From Halothiobacillus neapolitanus (GTDB lineage Bacteria; Pseudomonadota; Gammaproteobacteria; Halothiobacillales; Halothiobacillaceae), in NCBI GenBank assembly GCA_020722165.1, contig DYLI01000001.1:1-46030 (forward strand): 46,030 nucleotides of DNA, written 5' to 3'. The position numbers and the translations under genes were made by a program. Positions 27,395 through 35,915 of this stretch are shown one piece after another; positions within the stretch are counted from its first letter, which is position 1, and every line of letters begins with the position of its first letter. A model generated the notes under the pieces. It did not search any database. It saw nothing but the letters and a program-made list of their open reading frames with translations, and was not told the DNA's origin.

Positions 27395-28540
27395 TTAACG
27401 TACCGCCATAAAAGGTCGATGAGTGTGGATAGACATGAGCATACCGAAACCCGCCATCAGGGTCACCATGGCCGTACCGCCATAGCTCACCAATGGCAAC
27501 GGCACGCCAACCACAGGCAACAAACCTGTGACCATCCCCGTATTGACAAAAACATAGACAAAAAAACTTAAACTCAGACTGCCCGCCACCAAGCGACCAT
27601 ACACCGTGGGTGCCTGCACGGCGATATACAGCCCGCGCAGAATGATAAACAGATAGAGCAACAACAGCAGCACCACGCCGACCAAGCCGAACTCCTCAGA
27701 AAATACCGCGAAGATAAAATCGGTGTGCCCCTCAGGTAAAAAATCCAAGTTGGATTGAGTGCTGTTCAACCAGCCCTTGCCCGACACGCCACCGGAGCCA
27801 ATGGCAATTTTCGATTGAATAATATGATAGCCCGTGCCCAACGGGTCGGCTTCCGGATTAAACAAAGTCAAAACGCGCTGGCGTTGATAATCGTGCAAAA
27901 CGTATTGCCACAGCAGCGGAACCAAGCCAGCTAACGCCACAACAAAGCCCGCAATGTATTTCCACGACAAACCAGCTAGAAACAACACAAATAAACCTGC
28001 CGCCGCGACCAAAATCGACGTTCCCAAATCCGGCTGAAGCATAATCAGCACCACCGGCACAGCGATAATCAATAAAGCCACCAGAATATCGAGCGGACGC
28101 GGCGGCAGCGGGCGCATCGACAAATACCACGCCGCCATCATCGGCACGGCCAGCTTCAAAATTTCCGAGGGTTGAAAGCGCATAAAACCAAGATCAAGCC
28201 AGCGTTGCGCGCCCTTGCCCACATGCCCGAACAGCTCCACCGCCAACAGCAGCAGCACGCCAAAGACAAACAACCACGGCGACCAAAACTGATACACCGT
28301 CGGCGGAATGCGTGCCATCAGCAACATCAGCACCAGCCCCATGCCTATGCGCGCCCCAAGATTCATCATTTGTGCCATATTTTGATGCGAGGCGCTGTAC
28401 ACCGTCACCGCCCCCACGCCAAGCAAGAGCAATAAGGCAAACACCAGCCAAGGATCAAGCTTCAACCAACGCAGCAACACCCCCTCATCCACCCGTAGCC
28501 CGGCTATTGTGCTGCCCATTTTTTCGCGCCAGACACTCAT
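27395..28540 (-). CDS. rodA: Rod shape-determining protein RodA, SEDS glycosyltransferase
   Basis: This multi-span inner-membrane peptidoglycan polymerase works with PBP2 in cell elongation. The 381-residue protein has about ten hydrophobic segments. SEDS signatures include QPDLGTSILVAAAG, FLPEGHTDFIFAVFSEEFG and PLPLVSYGGTAM. The start overlaps the mrdA stop by ATGA; an in-frame ATG at 28519 is an alternative. The order mrdA-rodA-mltB-rlpA is the usual gammaproteobacterial set. Confidence 0.96.
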   Translation of the reverse strand: MSVWREKMGSTIAGLRVDEGVLLRWLKLDPWLVFALLLLLGVGAVTVYSASHQNMAQMMNLGARIGMGLVLMLLMARIPPTVYQFWSPWLFVFGVLLLLAVELFGHVGKGAQRWLDLGFMRFQPSEILKLAVPMMAAWYLSMRPLPPRPLDILVALLIIAVPVVLIMLQPDLGTSILVAAAGLFVLFLAGLSWKYIAGFVVALAGLVPLLWQYVLHDYQRQRVLTLFNPEADPLGTGYHIIQSKIAIGSGGVSGKGWLNSTQSNLDFLPEGHTDFIFAVFSEEFGLVGVVLLLLLYLFIILRGLYIAVQAPTVYGRLVAGSLSLSFFVYVFVNTGMVTGLLPVVGVPLPLVSYGGTAMVTLMAGFGMLMSIHTHRPFMAVR

Positions 28541-30429
28541 TCCCGACCTCCCGCGCCAGCGGCATCCAGCGTCACCGCACTCTTGTCCACCGCTTCACCC
28601 AACAGCCACGCATCCATCACCTTGCGCACCATCGGCGCTGCCACACCCGAGCCGCTACTGCCATGCTCAACAAACGCCGCCACCGCAATACGCGGCGCAT
28701 CCGCCGGGGCAAAAGCGATAAATACCGCATGGTCGAGCAACTTCTTATTCAAACCCCTGGCGCTATAGGTTTCGTTCTGCTTCACGGTAAACACCTGCGC
28801 CGTGCCCGATTTACCCGCAATACGGTACGGCGCGGTCTTGCCAATGTATTTGTGCGCCGTGCCATACTGCGCCTGCACCACATGCTCCATACCTCCAAGC
28901 GCCGCGTCCCAATATCTCGACTGCGCCAGCTTGATTGGCTCAATCGGCTGCACGCTTGCATCACGCCAAAGATGTGGGCGCACTGCCTCACCGCGCTGCG
29001 CCAGAATCGCCGTCATCTGCGCCAATTGCAGCGGGGTCGAGAGCATGTACCCCTGCCCAATCCCGGCAATCACCGTCTCGCCCGGGAACCAGACTTGCTT
29101 TTTCGTTGCGAGCTTCCAGTCCTTTGACGGCACCAAACCCTTGGCCTCATTCGGTAAATCAATCCCCGTCGCCCGCCCCAAATCAAACTTCAGCGCGAAA
29201 TCATGCAGCCGATCAATCCCCATGCGATACGCCAGATCATAAAAATACACGTCGCATGACTGCGCAAGAGCATGATCCAAATCCACCCAACCATGCCCAC
29301 CTTTGCGCCAGTCACGGTAATGATGGTCATCATTTGGCAACTGATAATACGGCCCGGCAAACATGCGGTATTCCGGCGTAATCAAGCCATTTTCCATGCC
29401 TGCCAAGCTCATCATCGGCTTAATGGTTGAACCGGGCGGATAAGCAGCGCTTGAAGCCCGGTTAAACAAAGGACGATCCGGGTTATCCATCAGTGCGCGG
29501 TAATCTTTACTACGAATACCATTCACAAATAAATTCGGATCAAAGGTTGGCTTACTCACAAACGCCAGCACCTCGCCGTTACGCGGGTCAATCGCCACAA
29601 TCGCGCCCAAAAAATCACCCAGCGCCGCTTCAGCCGCCGCCTGTAAACGCACGTCGAGGCTTAGGTGCAAGTCCTCGCCGGGTGTTGCGGGCAGCTCCTC
29701 CAGCATACGCAAACTACGCCCATGTGCATCCACTTCCAGCTTGCGCGAACCGACCTTACCGCGCAGCCTGTCTTCGTAAAAGCGCTCCAACCCAGTTTTG
29801 CCGATGTGCGACGTGCCCGCATAAGCATCGTTATCAATGACTTCGGTTTCGCGCTCGTTAATCCGCCCGACATAACCCACCGCATGCGCCGTCAAGCCTG
29901 CCTGCGGGTAAATGCGCGTCAAGCGTGCCTGCACCTCCACGCCGGGCAAGCGCGGACGCTCCACCGCGAGGCGCGCAATATCTTCCTCGCTCAAATTAAA
30001 TTTAAGCGGAATACCGTCAAACGAACGCCCATTTTTCAGTGCCTTACGAAAGCGCTCAATATCATCCTCATCCAGCGCCAGGATTTCGGTCAGAAGCGCC
30101 AGCGTGGCCTCCATGTCCTTAATCTGCTCCGGCACCAGCTCCACCTGAAACGACGGCGTATTATCCGCAAGCAACACGCCGTTGCGGTCGTAAATCAAGC
30201 CACGCGAAGGCGGAATCGGTTCAGATCGGGTGCTGTTTTTTTCTGCCAACTCGGTGAAATGCTCATGCGCCGTAACCTGCAACCAAGCCACCCGCGCCAC
30301 CACCCCAGCCAGCACAAAAAAACACACCAACCCGACAAGCAAGGCGCGCCGCAGCAGGATGTCGCGTATACGCGCTTCATCCTCCACAGCCCTAGAAGCA
30401 GACTTGGCTTCTTTCCAAATCCGCCTCAT
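28537..30429 (-). CDS. mrdA: Penicillin-binding protein 2 (elongasome transpeptidase)
   Basis: This cross-linking enzyme of the elongasome is anchored by one N-terminal TM (about residues 26-45). The 630-residue protein shows the dimerisation/pedestal part, then active-site S334 in PPGSTIKP, the SCD motif (SCDVYFYDLA) and K540-SGT. The start is ATG 30429 (MRRIWKEAKS), since the TTG two codons upstream has no better SD. The rsfS-rlmH pair that often precedes it in other Gammaproteobacteria is absent; ppa lies there instead. Confidence 0.96.
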   Translation of the reverse strand: MRRIWKEAKSASRAVEDEARIRDILLRRALLVGLVCFFVLAGVVARVAWLQVTAHEHFTELAEKNSTRSEPIPPSRGLIYDRNGVLLADNTPSFQVELVPEQIKDMEATLALLTEILALDEDDIERFRKALKNGRSFDGIPLKFNLSEEDIARLAVERPRLPGVEVQARLTRIYPQAGLTAHAVGYVGRINERETEVIDNDAYAGTSHIGKTGLERFYEDRLRGKVGSRKLEVDAHGRSLRMLEELPATPGEDLHLSLDVRLQAAAEAALGDFLGAIVAIDPRNGEVLAFVSKPTFDPNLFVNGIRSKDYRALMDNPDRPLFNRASSAAYPPGSTIKPMMSLAGMENGLITPEYRMFAGPYYQLPNDDHHYRDWRKGGHGWVDLDHALAQSCDVYFYDLAYRMGIDRLHDFALKFDLGRATGIDLPNEAKGLVPSKDWKLATKKQVWFPGETVIAGIGQGYMLSTPLQLAQMTAILAQRGEAVRPHLWRDASVQPIEPIKLAQSRYWDAALGGMEHVVQAQYGTAHKYIGKTAPYRIAGKSGTAQVFTVKQNETYSARGLNKKLLDHAVFIAFAPADAPRIAVAAFVEHGSSGSGVAAPMVRKVMDAWLLGEAVDKSAVTLDAAGAGGRE

Positions 30430-30468
30430 AACCAAACCTGCCGGGTGTTTAACAAGGTATTAATGCCT

Positions 30469-31008
30469 TTAGTCCGCCATGCTCGCTTGCAGACGCTCAA
30501 CCGAGGCAACAATTTCGGCACGCGCTGCCGCCGCATCCGCCCAGCCGTCCACCTTGACCCACTTGCCTTTTTCCAGCGCCTTGTACTGCTCAAAGAAATG
30601 TGAAATCTGTGCGCGCAGCAGCTCTGGCAGATCGGTCACTTCCTGCACATGGTCATACAGCGGGGTCAGCTTGCCAAATGGAACGGCTACCAGCTTGGCA
30701 TCAAAGCCCGCCTCATCGCTCATGCGCAACATGCCGACCGGACGGCAACGAATCACCGCACCGGGTTGCAGCGGGGTTGGCGTGACCACCAACACATCCA
30801 CCGGATCACCATCATCAGACAAGGTGTGTGGAATAAAACCATAATTACAGGGGTAAAACATGGCCGTAGCCATGAAACGATCCACCACCAGCGCGCCACT
30901 GTCCTTGTCGATTTCGTATTTGACCGGCGCACCCTGCGCAGGAATTTCAATCACCACATTAATGTCTTCAGGCACGTTTTTACCGGCGGGGATATTGTCG
31001 AGCAACAT
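30469..31008 (-). CDS. ppa: Inorganic pyrophosphatase (family I)
   Basis: It hydrolyses PPi to phosphate in the cytoplasm and so drives biosynthetic reactions. The 179-residue sequence has the family I signature DDGDPVDVLVVTP around residue 65 and the substrate-binding FYPCNYGFIPHT segment before it. GAGG stands eight bases before the ATG at 31006-31008. It is 39 bp upstream of mrdA on the same strand and divergent from adk. Confidence 0.96.
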   Translation of the reverse strand: MLLDNIPAGKNVPEDINVVIEIPAQGAPVKYEIDKDSGALVVDRFMATAMFYPCNYGFIPHTLSDDGDPVDVLVVTPTPLQPGAVIRCRPVGMLRMSDEAGFDAKLVAVPFGKLTPLYDHVQEVTDLPELLRAQISHFFEQYKALEKGKWVKVDGWADAAAARAEIVASVERLQASMAD

Positions 31009-31089
31009 TACACAAACCTCGTTAAGAAAGATGGAGCGTGTATCATAATCGTTTTGGACGGTGGCGTTTCACTACTCACTCGTCTTTTA

Positions 31090-31189
31090 GGACTTACGCA
31101 AAAGTGTTCCAGCAAGGCAAAACGCCGAAGACAGTACACCTCGTACGGAGAGGCGTTTGAACGCCGCTGGGGTGGTTTTGCGTAAGTTC
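31090..31189 (+). repeat. MITE-like 100-bp element, copy 2 (best preserved)
   Basis: The left end GGACTTACGCAAAA and the right end TTTTGCGTAAGTTC are inverted with one mismatch, and both flanks are TA (31088-31089 and 31190-31191). The interior has the palindrome GGCGTTTGAACGCC. The element ends 13 bp before the adk SD, in the ppa/adk divergent spacer. It encodes nothing recognisable. Confidence 0.85.
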
Positions 31190-31213
31190 TATTGTTATCA
31201 CAAGGAGAAAACC

Positions 31214-31867
31214 ATGCGTATTGTTTTACTCGGCGCTCCCGGCTCTGGCAAAGGCACTCAATCGAAGTTCCTGGTTGAGCGTTACAACATCCCGCAAATT
31301 TCCACCGGCGACCTGTTGCGCGCCCAAGTCAGCCAAGGCACGCCGCTCGGTCTTGAAGCCAAACAGGCCATGGATAATGGGCAGTTGGTGAGCGATGCGA
31401 TTGTGCTCGGCATGATTCGTGACCGCCTGAGCGAAGCGGATGCGCAACATGGTTTTATTCTGGACGGCTTCCCGCGCAATATCCCGCAGGCCGAAGCCTT
31501 GGATGCCATGCTGGCCGAAATCGGCCAACCGCTGCAGGCGGCCATACTGCTGGACGTGCCGTTTGACGATTTGATGCGCCGCCTGACTGGCCGTCGTACC
31601 GCTGTGCAAAGCGGCATGATCTATAACATCTACAGCAACCCGCCGAAGAAAGAAGGCATTTGTGACGTGTCTGGCGAAGCGCTGGTGCAGCGCGCGGATG
31701 ACAATGAAGACACGGTGGCCAAGCGTCTGCGCACCTTCGAGGAACAAACCGCACCGCTGATTCAGTTTTACGACCTGGCGGGCAAACTGCATCGCATCAA
31801 TGGCCAACGCAGCATGGACGTGATTTTCCATGATGTCTGCGCCATTCTTGATCCGCTAAAAGGTTGA
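31214..31867 (+). CDS. adk: Adenylate kinase (long form)
   Basis: It balances AMP, ADP and ATP in the cytoplasm. The 217-residue protein starts MRIVLLGAPGSGKGTQ (P-loop at 7-16), with DGFPRN near residue 84 and a full LID domain around GRRTAVQSGMIYNIY. The SD AAGGAGA stands directly before ATG 31214. The upstream extension of the frame lies within the MITE and is rejected. Its transcription must start in, or pass through, that element. Confidence 0.97.
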   Translation: MRIVLLGAPGSGKGTQSKFLVERYNIPQISTGDLLRAQVSQGTPLGLEAKQAMDNGQLVSDAIVLGMIRDRLSEADAQHGFILDGFPRNIPQAEALDAMLAEIGQPLQAAILLDVPFDDLMRRLTGRRTAVQSGMIYNIYSNPPKKEGICDVSGEALVQRADDNEDTVAKRLRTFEEQTAPLIQFYDLAGKLHRINGQRSMDVIFHDVCAILDPLKG

Positions 31868-31885
31868 GTTTTTAGCCGTATAAAA

Positions 31886-32183
31886 TTTAGCCACAGAGAA
31901 CACAGAGGGCACAGAGTTTGAAATCTTTGCGACAGCAATTTGCGTTGACCGACTCAAAACATCTTTGCGAAAACGTTGAAGGGAATATTACGCTACGTGA
32001 TCCGGCTAAAAACCGGATAAGCGTAAATTGTGGGACGAAGGGTCTCCCCCTTTGTAAAAGGGGGATTAAGGGGGATTTGAACGTATTGAACTGTGTCGCG
32101 ACCTCCAAATCCCCCCCTACCCCCCTTTTCCAAAGGGGGGATAAGACAACAACTCTGTGGGCTCTGTGACCTCTGTGGCTAAT
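31886..32183. repeat. Composite CACAGAG repeat, copy 4, with nested palindromes
   Basis: The element is bounded by TTTAGCCACAGAG (31886-31898) and its inverse ending at 32183, with CTCTGTG three times near the right end. Nested inside are a hairpin TTACGCT/ATCCGG ... CCGGAT/AGCGTAA (31988-32026), CCCCCTTT/AAAGGGGG (32046-32064) and CCCCCCTTT/AAAGGGGGG (32120-32140), the last two also inverted to each other. The 307-bp gene-free stretch between adk and lptD consists largely of this element. Confidence 0.8.
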
Positions 32184-34433
32184 TTCAGGTTTTCACCCCT
32201 TGCAGCATGTCTACTCCTGCTGCCCATTTTCCCCGCACAGGCTGCGGACAACTTCGCCCTGTGCCCACCATTTGCACCCGAATTGCCCGATTTACCCGCG
32301 CTAGAGGCCAACAGCCCGGCGCTGGCCGCCGCCGAGCGTGGACGCTACGATGGCAAGCTCGCCACGTTAGAGGGCGCCGCGCAGTTGCAATATGCCGACC
32401 AGCGCTTGTTGGCTGAACGCATTGACTACACCCTAAGCCCCGAAAACATTGAAGCCCAAGGCACACTGCGTTATTGGGATAGCACGCGCATCCTGTTTGC
32501 CGAGCGTGGGGTATTTCAGCCCAGCCTTGAACAAGGCCAGGCCGAGAATGTGCGCTTCTGGCTGCCCGCGCCGCACCTCTCTGGCACCAGCGCGCAGGTC
32601 ACCCGCCTGAATGCCAATCAAGACCAGCTCAAGCAAGTCAGCCTAAGCAGTTGCCCCGAACCCAAGGCAGGCGAAGTGCGCGATTGGACGCTGAATGCAA
32701 CGCAAGTTGACCTCAATCACAGCACAGGGCGTGGCGTGGCGCACGATGCCTGGCTGAACTTCAAAGGCGTGCCGCTGATGTACGCGCCGTATTTTGATTT
32801 TCCACTCGACGACCGTCGCGCCAGCGGCTTTCTTTACCCCAGCGTCAACTACAATAGCAACGTCGGTGCCAGCGTCACCGTCCCTTATTACTGGAACATC
32901 GCCCCGGATAAAGATGCCACCTTCACCCTGCGCCCGATGAGTCAACGCGGCGTGATGCTCGGCGCTGAATATCGTCAACTGTGGCAAGAGGGACGCGGCA
33001 GCCTGCGCGGCGACTGGTTACCTAATGACAACGACACCGGCGAGTCGCGCTACCTTTACGACATAGAGGCACAGCAAAGACTTGCCGACTGGGACGGCTC
33101 ACTGGCCATACGTCGCGTATCGGACTTCGACTACCTGCGCGATTTCGGCAGCAACTCACTGATAAGCAACACCGCCTATCTTGAGTCGCATGTCCGCGCA
33201 AACCGCATGTTCAATAGCTCCATCAACGAGCAGGCCGGTCAGTGGAATCTCTCGCTTCTTGCGCAGGAATATCAAAACCTGAGCTTCAGCGTGAATGGCG
33301 CCAGCCTGCCCTACAAGCGCATGCCGCAAGTCCTGCTTTCCGGCGCACAGGCTCTTGGCCCTGTGCGCCTGAGTCTGCTGACCGAAGCCGTGCGTTTTCA
33401 GAGCGAATACGCCAACAACCCGGAAGGCGAGCGTTACGCCTTCATTCCCACACTCTCGCTGCCCCTTGAGGAGCGTTGGTACAGCATCACACCGAGCGTC
33501 GGCCTAAGCAGCCTGCAATACCAAGTCGATACCTCGAACGCCCCATCTCAAACAACCTCGCAAAACATCCCCGTCAGCAGTGTGGATGCGCGCTTTTTCT
33601 TCGATCAGTACGGCGAACATTTCAACCAGCAACTTGAGCCGCGCCTGTACTACCTCTACGTGCCTTACCACGAACAAAACGCGCCGCTGTTCGACACCGC
33701 CTTACCGCTGCCCAGCCTCTCACGCCTGTTCAGTTCCAACCGTTTTATTGGCCGTGACCGCCAGGGTGATGCCAATGCGCTCAGCTATGCCCTGACCTGG
33801 CGCGCCCTGGATGCCAAGGAAGGCTATGAGCGCCTCAGCCTCGGCCTAGGCCAGCAATACCGCTTCTTGGATGAGCGCGTCACTCTCAACCCCGGCGACC
33901 CCATCACGCCGCGAGGTGCAGGCGAAACCATTGCCGAACTCAATGCAGGCTTTAGCCGCGAGTGGAGCACGCGCATCACCGCGTCTGAAAGCCAGACCTA
34001 TGCGGTGTTAAGCTACCGCCCGCAGCAAGCCGCCTCGGCAGACGAACTGCCACATCAACAACATGCCATCAATCTGTATTATGGCAATCAAGCCGAAGTT
34101 TCCGGCCTGCCCAAACTAAACCAGGTCGGCATCTCATGGGTCTGGCCGCTGAGTCGCCAATGGCAAATCCTCGGCAATGTCGCGCAAGACCTGGATGTGC
34201 AAAAACCCGTGCAACTCCTTGCTGGCTTGGCCTATGAAAGCTGCTGCTGGCGGATCAAATTCGGTGCCGAATACTACGCCGTAAGCAACCCGAACCCCGA
34301 TATTGTGGAATACTCCACCTCGGCGTTATTGCAATTTGAACTCAAGGGTCTGGGCAGCGCAGGCTCACAGACGGATCGACGCTTTGAACGTGCTATTCTT
34401 GGCTACCAGCCGGATGGTTCATCCCGGTTCTAG
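32175..34433 (+). CDS. lptD: LPS-assembly protein LptD
   Basis: This outer-membrane beta-barrel inserts lipopolysaccharide with LptE. From GTG 32175 the protein has 752 residues: a signal peptide to about AQA (23), an OstA/LptA-like N-domain (about 50-160) and a long barrel. The four cysteines that make the interdomain disulfides in E. coli are matched by C30, C160 and the C690-C691 pair (ESCCWR). There is no ATG and no clear SD: the possible starts GTG 32157, 32166 and 32175 all fall inside the CACAGAG repeat. GTG 32175 gives the most normal signal peptide. It heads the lptD-surA-pdxA-rsmA cluster. Confidence 0.9.
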   Translation: MANFRFSPLAACLLLLPIFPAQAADNFALCPPFAPELPDLPALEANSPALAAAERGRYDGKLATLEGAAQLQYADQRLLAERIDYTLSPENIEAQGTLRYWDSTRILFAERGVFQPSLEQGQAENVRFWLPAPHLSGTSAQVTRLNANQDQLKQVSLSSCPEPKAGEVRDWTLNATQVDLNHSTGRGVAHDAWLNFKGVPLMYAPYFDFPLDDRRASGFLYPSVNYNSNVGASVTVPYYWNIAPDKDATFTLRPMSQRGVMLGAEYRQLWQEGRGSLRGDWLPNDNDTGESRYLYDIEAQQRLADWDGSLAIRRVSDFDYLRDFGSNSLISNTAYLESHVRANRMFNSSINEQAGQWNLSLLAQEYQNLSFSVNGASLPYKRMPQVLLSGAQALGPVRLSLLTEAVRFQSEYANNPEGERYAFIPTLSLPLEERWYSITPSVGLSSLQYQVDTSNAPSQTTSQNIPVSSVDARFFFDQYGEHFNQQLEPRLYYLYVPYHEQNAPLFDTALPLPSLSRLFSSNRFIGRDRQGDANALSYALTWRALDAKEGYERLSLGLGQQYRFLDERVTLNPGDPITPRGAGETIAELNAGFSREWSTRITASESQTYAVLSYRPQQAASADELPHQQHAINLYYGNQAEVSGLPKLNQVGISWVWPLSRQWQILGNVAQDLDVQKPVQLLAGLAYESCCWRIKFGAEYYAVSNPNPDIVEYSTSALLQFELKGLGSAGSQTDRRFERAILGYQPDGSSRF

Positions 34434-34493
34434 GCCTGAAACACACAATCTAGTCGCATTCTTACCTCATTTATTACTTTAACGGTCGCCCAC

Positions 34494-35915
34494 ATGCCTC
34501 GTTTAACACTCAGCATCACCACCCTACTTCTCAGTCTCGCCAGTGCGCACGCCCTTGCAGCCGAGCCTACTAAAGTACCGGCCAAATCAAATGCAAAGGC
34601 CGCCAACACACAGGCAGCGGCCAGCGCACCTACAAGTACAACGCCCATGCTGCTTGATCGCGTGGTTGCCATTGTCAACGACGATGTGATTACCGAGCGC
34701 GAATTGCTGCGTCAAACCGCGCTCATCAGCAACCAGTTGCGCGCCAATAAGCGCCCCATGCCGCCCACCGACGTGCTGCTACCCCAAGTGCTCGAGCAGA
34801 TGGTCACACAACTCACCGAAGTGCAGATCGCCAAGCGCGCAGGCGTGACCGTCGATGATCTGACGCTCGACAACACCTTGCGCGGTATCGCTAGCGACAA
34901 CGGCATGAGCATAGAACAATTCCGCGCAGCTCTGGCCAAGGAAGGCACGGCTTGGGCTGACTTCCGTGAACAGATTCGTCGTGAAATCACCATTAACCGC
35001 GTGCAAAAACGCGAAGTGATTGACCGCATTCAAATTTCCGACAAGGAAATCGACGATGCCTTGAATATCAAACGTGGCCAACAAAAAACCGGTCAAGCCA
35101 ACATCGAATACCATGTGCGCCAGATTTTGATTGCCCTGCCGGAGTCAGCTTCCCCCGAAGATATCGCCAAGGCACGCAGCAAGGGCGAAGAAACCCTGCA
35201 AGCCCTGCGCGCCGGCGGCAACTTTGCCGCACTCGCGGCCAGCGTCTCCGGCGCACGCGACGCGCTGGAGGGTGGCGATCTTGGCTGGCGCAGCGCCGAC
35301 CGCCTGCCCACGATTTACACCGAAGCCGTCATGGCCATGCAGCCCGGCCAAATCTCTGATCTGATTCGCAGCCCGAGCGGCTTTCACATTGTTCAGCTTG
35401 AACAAACACGCGGCGCAACGGCCAATGCAGCCACCAGCCAAGACGTGAAGCTCACTGAAACCCATGCTCGCCATATCCTGATTCAAACCAGTGAGGTGGT
35501 GAATGACGACGAAGCGCGCCGCCGCCTGGAAGACATTCGCCAGCGCCTGGCCAAGGGTGAAGATTTCGCGGCACTCGCCAAAACTTATTCCAATGACAAA
35601 GGCTCGGCCGAACGTGGCGGTGACTTGGGTTGGGCACGCCCCGGCATGATGGTTGAAGAATTCGAGCGTGTGATGAGCAGTACGCCAAAAGGCCAAGTCA
35701 GCGCCCCATTCCGCAGCCAATTTGGCTGGCACATTCTCGAAGTGCTGGAAACACGTGATGCCAGCGGCAATATCGAAGTGTTGCGTCAACAAACACGCGA
35801 AGGCTTGATGCGCCGCCGTGCCGAAGAGGAAATTGATCGCTGGCAGCGTCGCATTCGTGACGAAGCCTATATCGAGATTCTGCTTGGCGCTGCGCCCGCA
35901 CAGCCCAAACCATGA
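34494..35915 (+). CDS. surA: Periplasmic chaperone and peptidyl-prolyl isomerase SurA
   Basis: SurA escorts outer-membrane proteins such as LptD through the periplasm. The 473-residue protein has a signal peptide (to about LAAE, residue 23) and an unusual Ala/Ser/Thr/Lys-rich linker at about 24-50. The SurA N-domain is DRVVAIVNDDVITEREL. Two parvulin domains start near 202 (EYHVRQILIALPE) and 319 (ETHARHILIQTSE), followed by a C-terminal helix. The last codons overlap the pdxA start as ATGA. Confidence 0.96.
   Translation: MPRLTLSITTLLLSLASAHALAAEPTKVPAKSNAKAANTQAAASAPTSTTPMLLDRVVAIVNDDVITERELLRQTALISNQLRANKRPMPPTDVLLPQVLEQMVTQLTEVQIAKRAGVTVDDLTLDNTLRGIASDNGMSIEQFRAALAKEGTAWADFREQIRREITINRVQKREVIDRIQISDKEIDDALNIKRGQQKTGQANIEYHVRQILIALPESASPEDIAKARSKGEETLQALRAGGNFAALAASVSGARDALEGGDLGWRSADRLPTIYTEAVMAMQPGQISDLIRSPSGFHIVQLEQTRGATANAATSQDVKLTETHARHILIQTSEVVNDDEARRRLEDIRQRLAKGEDFAALAKTYSNDKGSAERGGDLGWARPGMMVEEFERVMSSTPKGQVSAPFRSQFGWHILEVLETRDASGNIEVLRQQTREGLMRRRAEEEIDRWQRRIRDEAYIEILLGAAPAQPKP

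Noticed and set aside
31157..31213. N-terminal extension of adk
   Set aside because: It would begin inside the MITE; the SD and conserved N-terminus place the start at 31214.
32040..32140. Possible CRISPR array in the repeat region
   Set aside because: The repeats are inverted C/G runs of unequal spacing, without regular spacers or cas genes.
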